Shown: positions 1-5,270, counted from the first letter of the stretch. The stretch is DNA of 5,270 nt from Acidobacteriota bacterium (GCA_030610025.1 JAUWSP010000238.1:1-5270), one strand, 5' to 3'. The notes: generated from the letters alone by a model not told the origin. Program-made: numbers and translations.

Positions 1-140
1 CACCTCGGATGCCGGTTCAGAGTTTTACCTACGACGTCTCCACCGACGGCGAGCGCTTCCTGATGAACACTGTTGGTGACAGCGCCTTCGAGCCCATCAC
101 CCTGGTCGTCAACTGGACCGCCGAGATCGATGGCCGCTAG
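1..140 (+). CDS. C-terminal fragment of a TolB/WD40-like beta-propeller protein, probably a sensor Ser/Thr kinase (5' end outside window)
   Basis: Only the last 45 codons are present, in the frame starting at base 3 and ending with TAG at 138-140. The fragment has the pattern Y-D-V-S-x-D-G-E-R-F-L, then P-I-T-L-V-V-N-W-T-A, and a charged end (EIDGR). From family knowledge, 'DVSPDGQRFL...PITVVLNWTA' is the usual last blade and end of PD40/WD40-like (TolB-type) propellers. These often form the periplasmic half of large Acidobacteria-type Ser/Thr kinases and also occur in kinase-less propeller proteins. The kinase domain itself is not visible, so that part is inferred. The gene converges on the minus-strand MBL gene. 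The same frame stays open after the TAG, but the mirror frame of the MBL gene explains most of that. Confidence 0.75.
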   Translation, partial: PRMPVQSFTYDVSTDGERFLMNTVGDSAFEPITLVVNWTAEIDGR

Positions 141-219
141 AGCCCCCGGGCCAGCGCTCGGCCTCTGGAAGCGGCTTGCACTCACATACCTGAATCTGCC
201 GACGTCCACACAGTTGAAG

Positions 220-240
220 CGGTCGGACCTGTGCCGGCCG
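220..240. terminator. Hairpin in repeat copy 1 (possible 3'-end structure)
   Basis: The arms CGGTCGG (220-226) and CCGGCCG (234-240) pair around a 7-nt loop (ACCTGTG). One T-G pair replaces the T/C difference from copy 2, so the fold survives the substitution in plus-strand RNA. In minus-strand RNA the same position would be an A-C mismatch. The hairpin lies about 80 nt past the stop of the upstream plus-strand gene. There is no U-tract, so a termination role is only suggested by position. Confidence 0.35.
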
Positions 241-282
241 ACGGTTCTGCGATCGAGTCTGCCGACGCCCACACGATTGAAG

Positions 283-303
283 CGGCCGGACCTGTGCCGG
301 CCG
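283..303. terminator. Hairpin in repeat copy 2, just after the MBL stop codon (possible bidirectional 3'-end structure)
   Basis: The perfect 7-bp arms CGGCCGG (283-289) and CCGGCCG (297-303) flank the loop ACCTGTG. On the minus strand the stem begins 8 nt after the TGA of the MBL gene, and it can fold equally on either strand. It lacks a T-run on both sides, which argues against an efficient intrinsic terminator. It could instead stabilise 3' ends or support factor-dependent termination. Confidence 0.4.
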
Positions 304-311
304 ACTACGGT

Positions 312-1274
312 TCACAGACCAACCCGCTCACCCTCATCAGCAAGCCGAAATCCCCTATCGATGACGGTCTCTCGCGCCTCGCTGTCGGGCCAGAGGGCCG
401 GGTTGGTGTGGTTCAAGTGGATGAAGCGCACCTTGTCCTTCTCCTCGGGCCCGAGCCCGCTGAAGCGATCCATGCTGTGGGTGATGAAGGGGTGGGGGAA
501 GCCGCTCATGTCTCGCCCCTCGATCTCGCCGTTGGCGTAGAAGGTGCCATCGAGATAGGCGACGTCGACCGAGGCGATGACCTCCTCGATGCGTGATCCC
601 ATCTCGTCCCATTCTTCCCAGCTGTCGATGTCGGGGATGAAGAGAGCGGACCGGTTCGGCCCCTCGATCCGGAAACCGATCACCTCGGAGTACTCCTGCC
701 GGTGGGGCACCAGGAAGGGCGTGACCGAGAGTCGCTCGTTCAGCTCGATTGAGACGCCATCTTCCAGTGGCTTCAGCACGATGTTCTCGTAGCGCACCAA
801 CTGGCTCCATGGCCCGTTGGAGCGTAGGTAGTCGCGCATTCGAGGCATGGCGTAGACCGGCACACCGTCGGCTCCCATCGACTCGTGGCCCAGGTGCATC
901 AGCCCTGGGTAGTGGCCCATGTGGGCATGTGTCAGGAGGATGCCGGCCAGGCCGGGCTTTCCCTCGACCGGGGCAATCTCATCCAGTTGGTGAAGTTGTT
1001 CCCGGAAATCTGGCGTGGCCTCGAAGATCCACCGGTGGTGACTCATCGGATCGACGACAGCAAGGCTCGTTGCCAGACGCCTGAAATCCGGATCAGTCCA
1101 CCCCGGATGCTCCTTGGTGCCTGCCTGTGGGGTTCCCCCATCCTGGGCAATCCCCAAGACGACCAGATAGGGTGCCTCCTCTCTTGTGACCGTTTCCTGC
1201 TGGCCTCGAGCCGATGCCCACACCATGGCCTGCAAGAGCGCGAGACAGGCGACCGCAAATCCGCGTCTTTCCAT
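312..1274 (-). CDS. Secreted metallo-beta-lactamase-fold protein, PqqB-like subfamily
   Basis: This is a 320-residue protein with a Sec-type signal peptide: M-E-R-R, then a hydrophobic stretch ending near A-S-A at residues 20-22, so it is probably periplasmic. The mature part starts with an MBL strand (LVVLGIAQDGGTPQ, 37-50). The metal-motif region is L-T-H-A-H-M-G-H at 114-121, with H116, H118 and H121 present but Gly120 where the canonical HxHxDH has Asp. Further likely active-site blocks are VPHRQEYSE (199-207), LFIPDID (221-227) and FIHLNHTNP (284-292). The last resembles the 'FIHxNxTNP' element of PqqB. From memory, a secreted PqqB-like group in Bacteroidetes and Acidobacteria shares these blocks, including HAHxGH. 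No other pqq genes are visible, so a role in PQQ synthesis is not supported and the substrate is unknown. The start at 1274 is preferred over 1316 because it gives the signal peptide directly and has AGGAGG upstream. Confidence 0.85.
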   Translation of the reverse strand: MERRGFAVACLALLQAMVWASARGQQETVTREEAPYLVVLGIAQDGGTPQAGTKEHPGWTDPDFRRLATSLAVVDPMSHHRWIFEATPDFREQLHQLDEIAPVEGKPGLAGILLTHAHMGHYPGLMHLGHESMGADGVPVYAMPRMRDYLRSNGPWSQLVRYENIVLKPLEDGVSIELNERLSVTPFLVPHRQEYSEVIGFRIEGPNRSALFIPDIDSWEEWDEMGSRIEEVIASVDVAYLDGTFYANGEIEGRDMSGFPHPFITHSMDRFSGLGPEEKDKVRFIHLNHTNPALWPDSEARETVIDRGFRLADEGERVGL

Positions 1275-1285
1275 GCTCCGGGATT

Positions 1286-1291
1286 CCTCCT
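1286..1291 (-). promoter_or_regulatory. Ribosome binding site that fixes the MBL gene start
   Basis: On the minus strand this reads AGGAGG, 11 nt before the ATG at 1274. The in-frame ATG 42 bases further upstream (1316) has no purine-rich site before it and overlaps the candidate -10 box. It would also add a charged 14-residue extension in front of the signal peptide. The 11-nt spacing is slightly long but acceptable. Confidence 0.7.
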
Positions 1292-1314
1292 GACGTGTCG
1301 TGCGATTCTGACGC

Positions 1315-1344
1315 ATTGTATGCCAGAGGAGACGGTGACCGGAA
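1315..1344 (-). promoter_or_regulatory. Candidate sigma70-type promoter for the MBL gene
   Basis: The minus strand carries TACAAT (1315-1320), matching five of six bases of the TATAAT -10 consensus. A weak -35-like TTCCGG lies 18 nt upstream (1339-1344). A start about 7 nt downstream would give a leader of roughly 30 nt containing the AGGAGG site. The -35 match is poor, so this is a prediction resting mainly on the -10 and its position. Confidence 0.35.
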
Positions 1345-1383
1345 CTCCTGCCCTGCCGGCCGCCTACACAGGCACGCCCGAAT

Positions 1384-1407
1384 GTAAAGGAGGGCCTTCC
1401 GCCCTCC
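1384..1407 (-). terminator. Intrinsic terminator of the beta-helix gene
   Basis: On the minus strand the sequence has perfect 7-bp arms GGAGGGC and GCCCTCC (1401-1407 and 1389-1395) around a 5-nt GGAAG loop. It is followed directly by a T-rich tail (TTTACATT). It starts about 23 nt after the TAA of the beta-helix gene. A strong GC stem with a short T tail at this position is typical of a Rho-independent terminator. It implies that the downstream MBL gene needs its own promoter. Confidence 0.75.
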
Positions 1408-1430
1408 CGCGGAGCCCCCGATCAGGGTCG

Positions 1431-2855
1431 TTAGTCGGACCAGGTCGAGGTGTCGCCTGTCTCGAAGCTACAGGCGAAGATCACTCCGATGCCTTCCCAG
1501 GCGCCAATGTCTACGGTTCCGTCGATGACTCTGGAGTTGCGGTCGAGATCCTGGGACCCAAGACCCCCGGGAGGGTTGTTGTCTCCCATGTTCTCGGCTG
1601 GTGAGCCGCTCGAGAGGCGATAGTCGAGGCTGATCGGATCGACGAACAAAGGATCGACTCCGACCAGATTGGAGCCCGTGGTTACCGTGCCCGAGGTGGT
1701 GAGATCGGTGCCGTTGTCGAAGGCGATCGTGTTGTAGATTTCTATCGTGCTGGAGTTCTCCTGGGTCGCACGAATTCCGGTGCCCGGGTGATCGGCCACG
1801 GTCAGGTTGACCAACTGCACGGTCGCGGTGGCCACCGTTGTCACTTCCAGGCCCCCGTCGTCGCCCTGGGCGAAACCTGAATCGGTCACACGAAGCGTGT
1901 TGGAATTCCACTCGACATCTGTGACCAACTGGGCGGTGGGATCACCTGCAACAACCTCGTTTTCGGCCCAGCCAGTTCGAGCCATGTCGATGCTGCAGGT
2001 GTTAGAGGTAATCACGCACCCTCCACTCCCTTTGGAGGTCCCGGTGCCAAGAATCGAATTGCTGTAAACACTGCTGTCGGAGATCACGCCGATTGAATTG
2101 TCTTCGGGCTTGAGGTAGAGGCCGCCCCCTGCGCGCTCCCCCCCGTCGCTCTCGACCGAATTCAAATCGATCTCAGTATTGTGGATCAGGTAGGTCGAGT
2201 CGTTGTTGCTCTTGATGTAGGCGCCTCCACCTCTAGCATTCCCTTGGTCCCAGGTGGTTGCAGTATTGCCTTGGATACGGCAGTCTTGGATTTCGAGCCT
2301 CTGAGTTCCGCGAAGCAAGGCGTAGAGTCCACCACCTTGAGCTGTCGGCTGCATCAGGAGGTGGTTGTCTACTATGCGATTGTTGCGGATCACGATCTGT
2401 GCATCGTTATCCACGAAGTTCGAGAAAACTCTGACGCCTGCGCCATCTCTCGTGCCATTCGTGACGGTGAATCCCTCGAGCAGGAACGAGCCTCCTTCGA
2501 TCAGGATGTTGACCCCTCGCCCACTAGCACCACCGTCGATCACGGTCTTCTTGGGATCCGTGTCACGGCTCGTAAAGGTGGCGTCCCATCCACCAGTGAT
2601 CTCGAGCCTGCCGCTGTTGAAGGTGGCTGGCACTTCGAGGTTCTCGGTGTAGGTGGTGTCGCGCTCGACGTAGATCTCAGTGTCGGCCCCGTTCGCCACG
2701 GCGTCGATCGCGCCCTGGATTGTCGCGTAGGTGCCGCTCGGGCCGACGGTGAGAACCGTGATTTGCGAAGAGACAGGGGGGGCGATCAGGACCCAGAACG
2801 CCAAGGGAATGATCGATGATCTGATAGCACGTTCGACGGAGAAGAAGTGAGCCAT
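1431..2855 (-). CDS. Secreted right-handed parallel beta-helix repeat protein with C-terminal FETGDTSTWSD tail
   Basis: This is a 474-residue protein. Residues 1-30 form a signal peptide with a basic start and a hydrophobic core (SIIPLAFWVLIAPPVSS), so it is exported. Residues 38-52 (G-P-S-G-T-Y-A-T-I-Q-G-A-I-D-A) are the usual opening of pectate-lyase-like beta-helices. ITGGWDATF (86-94) with TVIDGG (104-109) is a recurrent cap element in such proteins. The core (about 110-370) is Asn/Gly/Thr-rich, with GGGLY-type turns about 35 residues apart. The end has DPLFVDP (401-407), YRLSSGSPA (412-420) and VDIGAWE (448-454), typical closing motifs, then the acidic/aromatic tail SFETGDTSTWSD. No catalytic residues can be assigned. 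The protein could be a surface adhesin, a polysaccharide-binding protein or a degraded polysaccharide-active enzyme. The ATG is well supported by AGGAGG at 2863-2868, 7 nt away. Confidence 0.85.
   Translation of the reverse strand: MAHFFSVERAIRSSIIPLAFWVLIAPPVSSQITVLTVGPSGTYATIQGAIDAVANGADTEIYVERDTTYTENLEVPATFNSGRLEITGGWDATFTSRDTDPKKTVIDGGASGRGVNILIEGGSFLLEGFTVTNGTRDGAGVRVFSNFVDNDAQIVIRNNRIVDNHLLMQPTAQGGGLYALLRGTQRLEIQDCRIQGNTATTWDQGNARGGGAYIKSNNDSTYLIHNTEIDLNSVESDGGERAGGGLYLKPEDNSIGVISDSSVYSNSILGTGTSKGSGGCVITSNTCSIDMARTGWAENEVVAGDPTAQLVTDVEWNSNTLRVTDSGFAQGDDGGLEVTTVATATVQLVNLTVADHPGTGIRATQENSSTIEIYNTIAFDNGTDLTTSGTVTTGSNLVGVDPLFVDPISLDYRLSSGSPAENMGDNNPPGGLGSQDLDRNSRVIDGTVDIGAWEGIGVIFACSFETGDTSTWSD
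2016..2444 (-). repeat. Beta-helix coil repeats, period about 35 residues (protein level)
   Basis: Within the beta-helix protein, the turn motifs GAG-V (residue 138), GGGLY (174), GGGAY (209), GGGLY (243) and GSGGC-V (about 278) follow one another at 36, 35, 34 and 35 residues. Each turn is followed by a hydrophobic strand and an I-x-[D/N]-[S/N/C] step, as in one helix rung plus a loop. At DNA level the units have diverged and do not form an obvious nucleotide tandem repeat. This suggests an old internal expansion under structural constraint. Confidence 0.6.
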
Positions 2856-2892
2856 GGCAATCCCTCCTGGTGCCTATGTCGAGTTCAGCAAG

Positions 2893-2918
2893 AACCCTAC
2901 TCCTGGAATGAAAGGGTT
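2893..2918. promoter_or_regulatory. Candidate operator dyad AACCCT-N14-AGGGTT
   Basis: Perfect 6-bp inverted arms lie at 2893-2898 and 2913-2918, with centres 20 bp apart, about two helical turns. The right arm overlaps the candidate -35 box of the kinase promoter, a position suited to a repressor. A short TCC-T-GGA symmetry lies between the arms. Six-base arms can occur by chance, so this is tentative. Confidence 0.25.
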
Positions 2919-2943
2919 GCAAGGCGCGCCGGGAGGGTAGAAT
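2917..2943 (+). promoter_or_regulatory. Candidate sigma70-type promoter for the Ser/Thr kinase gene
   Basis: TTGCAA (2917-2922, four of six matches to TTGACA) and TAGAAT (2938-2943, five of six to TATAAT) are separated by 15 bp, at the short end of the usable range. Transcription from about 2950 would leave a 55-nt leader before the kinase ATG. The palindrome GGCGCGCC sits in the spacer and could bind a regulator. Confidence 0.4.
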
Positions 2944-3005
2944 CTAAAGAATCGGTCCAGAAAGAAATTGCTGGCACCTTTGGCAAGGGATCAAGGTAGG
3001 AATCG

Positions 3006-5270
3006 ATGATCGGCGAGACCCTCTCTCACTATCGGATTCTCGACAAGCTCGGCAAGGGCGGGATGGGTGAGGTCTATCTGGCCGAAGACACCACGCTCAA
3101 ACGCAAGGTGGCGCTCAAGGTGCTGCCACCGGATCTCGCGACGAGCCCGGAACGACTGGAGCGTTTCCAGCGCGAAGCCGAATCCCTGGCCTCGCTGAAC
3201 CATCCGAACATCGTCACTATCCACACTGTCGAGGAGGACGACGGCGTCCGCTTTCTGACGATGGAGTGGGTAGAGGGCCAGACCCTGGCGCAGCTGGTGG
3301 AGAAGGGGAGTCTGCCCCTGGAGCGGATCTTCGAGATCGCCACCCCGCTGGCCGATGCCCTGGCCGTGGCCCACGCGAAGGGCGTCGTGCACCGCGACCT
3401 CAAGCCGGGCAACGTCATGGTGACGGAGGACGGGCGGGTCAAGGTCCTCGACTTCGGACTGGCGAAGCTCCTCGAGGAAGAGCCCGATCTCGTGGCCACC
3501 GAGATGGCCACCGAGGCCCTGACGCGGGACGGCATCGCCATGGGCACCATCCCCTACATGTCGCCGGAGCAGGTGCAGGGCAAGGCGGTGGATCATCGGT
3601 CGGACATCTTCTCGTTGGGTATCGTGCTTTATGAGATGTCCACGGGGCGCCGACCCTTCGGCGGCGAGACCTCGGCGGACCTGATCTCCTCGATTCTGCG
3701 CGACAGCCCCGATCCGGTCAGCGATCTCCGCTTGGAGCTGCCACGGCACTTCGGACGCATCATCCGGCACTGTCTGGAGAAGGACCCCCAACGCCGCTAT
3801 CAATCAGCCCTCGACGTCCGCAACGAGATCGAGGGTCTGCAGAAGGAAATCGAGTCGGGTGAGGTGCCGATCTCGAGCACGAGTGCAGCGGTCCCGGTCG
3901 CTGAGGCGGGCGGCAGCCGAAAGTGGCTGGCACTTCTGGCCCTGGTAGCCGCCATCGCCGTGGTTGGCGGGCTGGTCTGGTGGATGGGTGGCAAGAGCGA
4001 GCCCGAAACGACCCAGACGGCCGCGGTGCCTGATGAAGTCGGACGCCAGATGATGGTGGTGTTGCCCTTCGAGAACCTCGGCGCGGCGGAGGATGAGTAT
4101 TTCGCGGCCGGAATGACCGAAGAGATCACCACTCGCTTGGCGGCAGTGAGCGGCATTGGGGTGATCTCCCGCAAGAGTGCGATGCGCTACGCCGGTACCG
4201 ACAAGACCATCCAGCAGATCGGCGAAGAGCTCGGCGTCCAGTACGTGCTCGAAGGCACCGTGCGATGGGCGAGGACCGACGGCGGTAGCCGGGTGCGAAT
4301 CTCGCCTCAGCTCATCCAAGTGGCTGATGACACGAATCTCTGGGCCGACACCTACGATCGGGTCATCGACGACGTCTTCGAGGTTCAGAGCGACATCGCT
4401 TCCCAGGTCATCAATCAGCTCGGCGTGACCCTTCTCGAGCCCGAGCAAGCTTCGGTCGAAGCACGGCCTACCGAGAACATGGAGGCCTACCAAGCCTACC
4501 TGCGAGGCCTCGACCAGACCGGTCATCTGACCTACTCGGAAGAAGACCGCATGACAGAGATCGAGATGTTCGAACGGGCTGTCGAGCTGGATCCCGAGTT
4601 CGCGGTGGCCTGGGCAGAGCTTTCCATGGGCCATTCCGGCCTCATCAACCTGGGGATGGACAAGTCTCCAGAGCGACTGGCGTTGGCCAAGGCGGCTGTC
4701 GATCGGGCGCTCGAGCTGGACCCGGATCTCCCCGAGGCCCATCTGGCCATGGCCTACTACCACTACTGGGGCCGGCGCGATTATGAGCCTGCGCTCGACG
4801 CCCTGGCCATCGCCGAGCAGAGCATGCCCGAGGATCAGGATGTCCTGATCGCCAACTTCGCCATCCGCCGCCGGCAGGGCAGACTCGAGGAATCACTCGA
4901 GTACATTGAGAAGGCCTTTGAGCTGAGCCCACTCGAAGATGACCTGCCGAGGGAAATCGCCGTCATTCATATGATGAACAGGGACTTTGAGAAGGCTTTC
5001 GAGGCCTACGATCAGTCCATCGCGCTGGCTCCCGATCAGCAGGCGGGCTATTTCTTCGAGATGCTCGCCTATTGGGCTATTGGCGATATCCGGCAGGCCC
5101 GGGAGATACTGGAAAGAGCGCCTCAGACTCCCGGTTCCTTCTTGACCTCCATTCATGTAGTGCAGAACCGCATGGAGAGAAACTGGGAGCAGGTCCTCGT
5201 TTACCTCGACGAGGCTCCGGTTGATGTCTTCGAGGCGCCGGACGGTTGGATTCCGATTGAGCAAGTGAAG
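3006..5270 (+). CDS. Transmembrane Ser/Thr protein kinase with TolB-like domain and TPR sensor region (3' end outside window)
   Basis: 755 codons are open to the right edge. An in-frame TAG at 2997-2999 makes ATG 3006 the first possible start. Weak purine boxes (AAGG 2993-2996, AGGA 2998-3001) precede it. The kinase domain spans about residues 9-275 and has all hallmark residues. These are the Gly loop GKGGMGEV (16-23), Lys38 in VALK, a helix-C Glu at 57 or 59, HRDLKPGN (129-136, catalytic Asp131), DFG (149-151), SPE (186-188), Asp200 and Arg264. It should be active. The activation segment has several Thr residues (165, 169, 173, 181) that could be autophosphorylated. One membrane helix follows at about 307-327. 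Residues 349-476 match the TolB-like domain (VVLPFENLG, AAGMTEEITTRLA, GVQYVLEGTVR, LWADTYDR). From about 493 onward there are TPR-like helices with repeated A-x-E-L-D-P ends. The expected topology is a cytoplasmic kinase with a periplasmic sensor. Related proteins are usually longer, so C-terminal TPRs are missing here. Confidence 0.93.
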   Translation, partial: MIGETLSHYRILDKLGKGGMGEVYLAEDTTLKRKVALKVLPPDLATSPERLERFQREAESLASLNHPNIVTIHTVEEDDGVRFLTMEWVEGQTLAQLVEKGSLPLERIFEIATPLADALAVAHAKGVVHRDLKPGNVMVTEDGRVKVLDFGLAKLLEEEPDLVATEMATEALTRDGIAMGTIPYMSPEQVQGKAVDHRSDIFSLGIVLYEMSTGRRPFGGETSADLISSILRDSPDPVSDLRLELPRHFGRIIRHCLEKDPQRRYQSALDVRNEIEGLQKEIESGEVPISSTSAAVPVAEAGGSRKWLALLALVAAIAVVGGLVWWMGGKSEPETTQTAAVPDEVGRQMMVVLPFENLGAAEDEYFAAGMTEEITTRLAAVSGIGVISRKSAMRYAGTDKTIQQIGEELGVQYVLEGTVRWARTDGGSRVRISPQLIQVADDTNLWADTYDRVIDDVFEVQSDIASQVINQLGVTLLEPEQASVEARPTENMEAYQAYLRGLDQTGHLTYSEEDRMTEIEMFERAVELDPEFAVAWAELSMGHSGLINLGMDKSPERLALAKAAVDRALELDPDLPEAHLAMAYYHYWGRRDYEPALDALAIAEQSMPEDQDVLIANFAIRRRQGRLEESLEYIEKAFELSPLEDDLPREIAVIHMMNRDFEKAFEAYDQSIALAPDQQAGYFFEMLAYWAIGDIRQAREILERAPQTPGSFLTSIHVVQNRMERNWEQVLVYLDEAPVDVFEAPDGWIPIEQVK

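Larger units (their letters stand above)
195..305. repeat. Tandem direct repeat, 63-bp period, about 1.8 copies
   Basis: Copy 1 is 195-257 and copy 2 starts at 258. Over the first 48 bases the copies differ at only four positions (T/C, A/G, G/A and T/C, all transitions), and the match fades after 305. The period is a multiple of three, and the plus-strand frame shared with the upstream gene would read a 21-residue repeat (SAD[V/A]HT[V/I]EA[V/A]GPVPAD...). That frame lies beyond the upstream stop codon. A partial trace of the same motif (GAAGCGG) occurs at 168-174, 48 bp before its counterpart in copy 1. The origin is unknown: it could be a local duplication or a member of a dispersed intergenic repeat family. 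Confidence 0.85.
141..311. other. Convergent intergenic region with repeats and hairpins
   Basis: This 171-bp gap lies between the stop of the plus-strand propeller gene and the stop of the minus-strand MBL gene. Its left part (141-194) has only a weak GGCC/GGCC inverted repeat at 149-163. Its right part is a two-copy 63-bp tandem repeat with GC-rich hairpins. No T-run follows either hairpin on either strand, so these are not classic intrinsic terminators. Their position between converging genes still fits a role in ending or protecting both transcripts. No credible gene is seen here. Confidence 0.6.
2856..3005. other. Divergent intergenic control region between the beta-helix gene and the kinase gene
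   Basis: This 150-bp gap separates two gene starts that point away from each other. It carries the beta-helix ribosome site (2863-2868), a candidate plus-strand promoter (2917-2943), a 6-bp dyad (2893-2918) and the 8-bp palindrome GGCGCGCC (2923-2930), which sits inside the promoter spacer. No good minus-strand promoter could be picked. The self-complementary TTGCAA at 2917-2922 could serve as a -35 in both directions, but the minus-strand -10 at the right distance (TAGGGT) is poor. Confidence 0.55.

Noticed and set aside
149..163. Hairpin GGCC-N7-GGCC just after the upstream stop
   Set aside because: The stem is only 4 bp (5 with a wobble pair) and no T-run follows, so it is too weak to call a terminator.
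195..305. Short CRISPR-like array
   Set aside because: There are only two contiguous copies with no unique spacers, and the unit is 63 bp. It is a simple tandem repeat.
231..596. Plus-strand open frame covering the repeat and the end of the MBL gene
   Set aside because: Most of it is the exact mirror frame of the MBL coding strand, where stops need rare TTA, CTA or TCA codons. It has no ribosome site and no family resemblance.
1245..1274. Possible lipoprotein signal (A-V-A-C, residues 7-10) in the MBL protein
   Set aside because: The Cys lies only ten residues from the start, too early for a lipobox. The -3 residue is Ala, and the hydrophobic stretch continues past it to a normal A-S-A cleavage region.
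1275..1316. Longer N-terminus for the MBL protein starting at 1316
   Set aside because: It has no ribosome site, overlaps the candidate -10 box, and would bury the signal peptide behind a charged extension.
885..1604. 239-codon plus-strand open frame
   Set aside because: It is antisense to the MBL gene start, the intergenic terminator and the end of the beta-helix gene. It is a mirror-frame shadow with no domain features.
2181..2819. 212-codon plus-strand open frame
   Set aside because: It lies entirely inside the beta-helix gene in the mirror frame. The minus-strand gene has a signal peptide, a strong ribosome site and family motifs.
2991..4763. Two long minus-strand open frames (2991-3803 and 3804-4763)
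   Set aside because: They are antisense to the kinase gene in the mirror frame and rich in His, Arg and Gly as expected for reverse-complement coding DNA. The plus strand encodes an unmistakable kinase-TolB-TPR protein.

Overview
The window is GC-rich, densely coding bacterial DNA with four protein genes, two of them cut by the window ends. The gene types point to Acidobacteriota or a similar soil or sediment lineage rich in 'eukaryote-like' kinases. They are a transmembrane Ser/Thr kinase with TolB-like and TPR sensor regions, the tail of what looks like a kinase-type TolB/WD40 propeller protein, a secreted parallel beta-helix protein with an F-E-T-G-D-T-S-x-W tail, and a secreted PqqB-like metallo-beta-lactamase-fold protein. 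This lineage call is an inference from protein style, not from a marker gene.

Layout, left to right. 1-140 (+): the last 45 codons of a propeller-type protein. 141-311: a convergent intergenic gap holding a two-copy 63-bp tandem repeat, each copy with a GC-rich hairpin. 312-1274 (-): a secreted MBL-fold protein of the PqqB-like group. 1275-1430: a gap with a possible promoter for that gene and a clear intrinsic terminator for the next gene upstream on the minus strand. 1431-2855 (-): a secreted right-handed beta-helix protein. 2856-3005: a divergent control region with a candidate sigma70-type promoter and a small dyad. 3006 to the right edge (+): 755 codons of a membrane Ser/Thr kinase, without its C-terminus.

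The two minus-strand genes are separated by a terminator and are probably transcribed independently. The beta-helix gene and the right-hand kinase are divergent from a 150-bp region, so co-regulation is possible. Nothing in the sequence shows that the kinase acts on its neighbours. No RNA gene, mobile element, CRISPR array or recombination site was found. The long extra open frames opposite the real genes are mirror-frame shadows, expected in GC-rich coding DNA. I see no convincing new multi-gene system. The points most worth a second look are the repeat/hairpin pair at 195-305, the Gly in the MBL metal motif, and the periodic beta-helix protein with its C-terminal tag.
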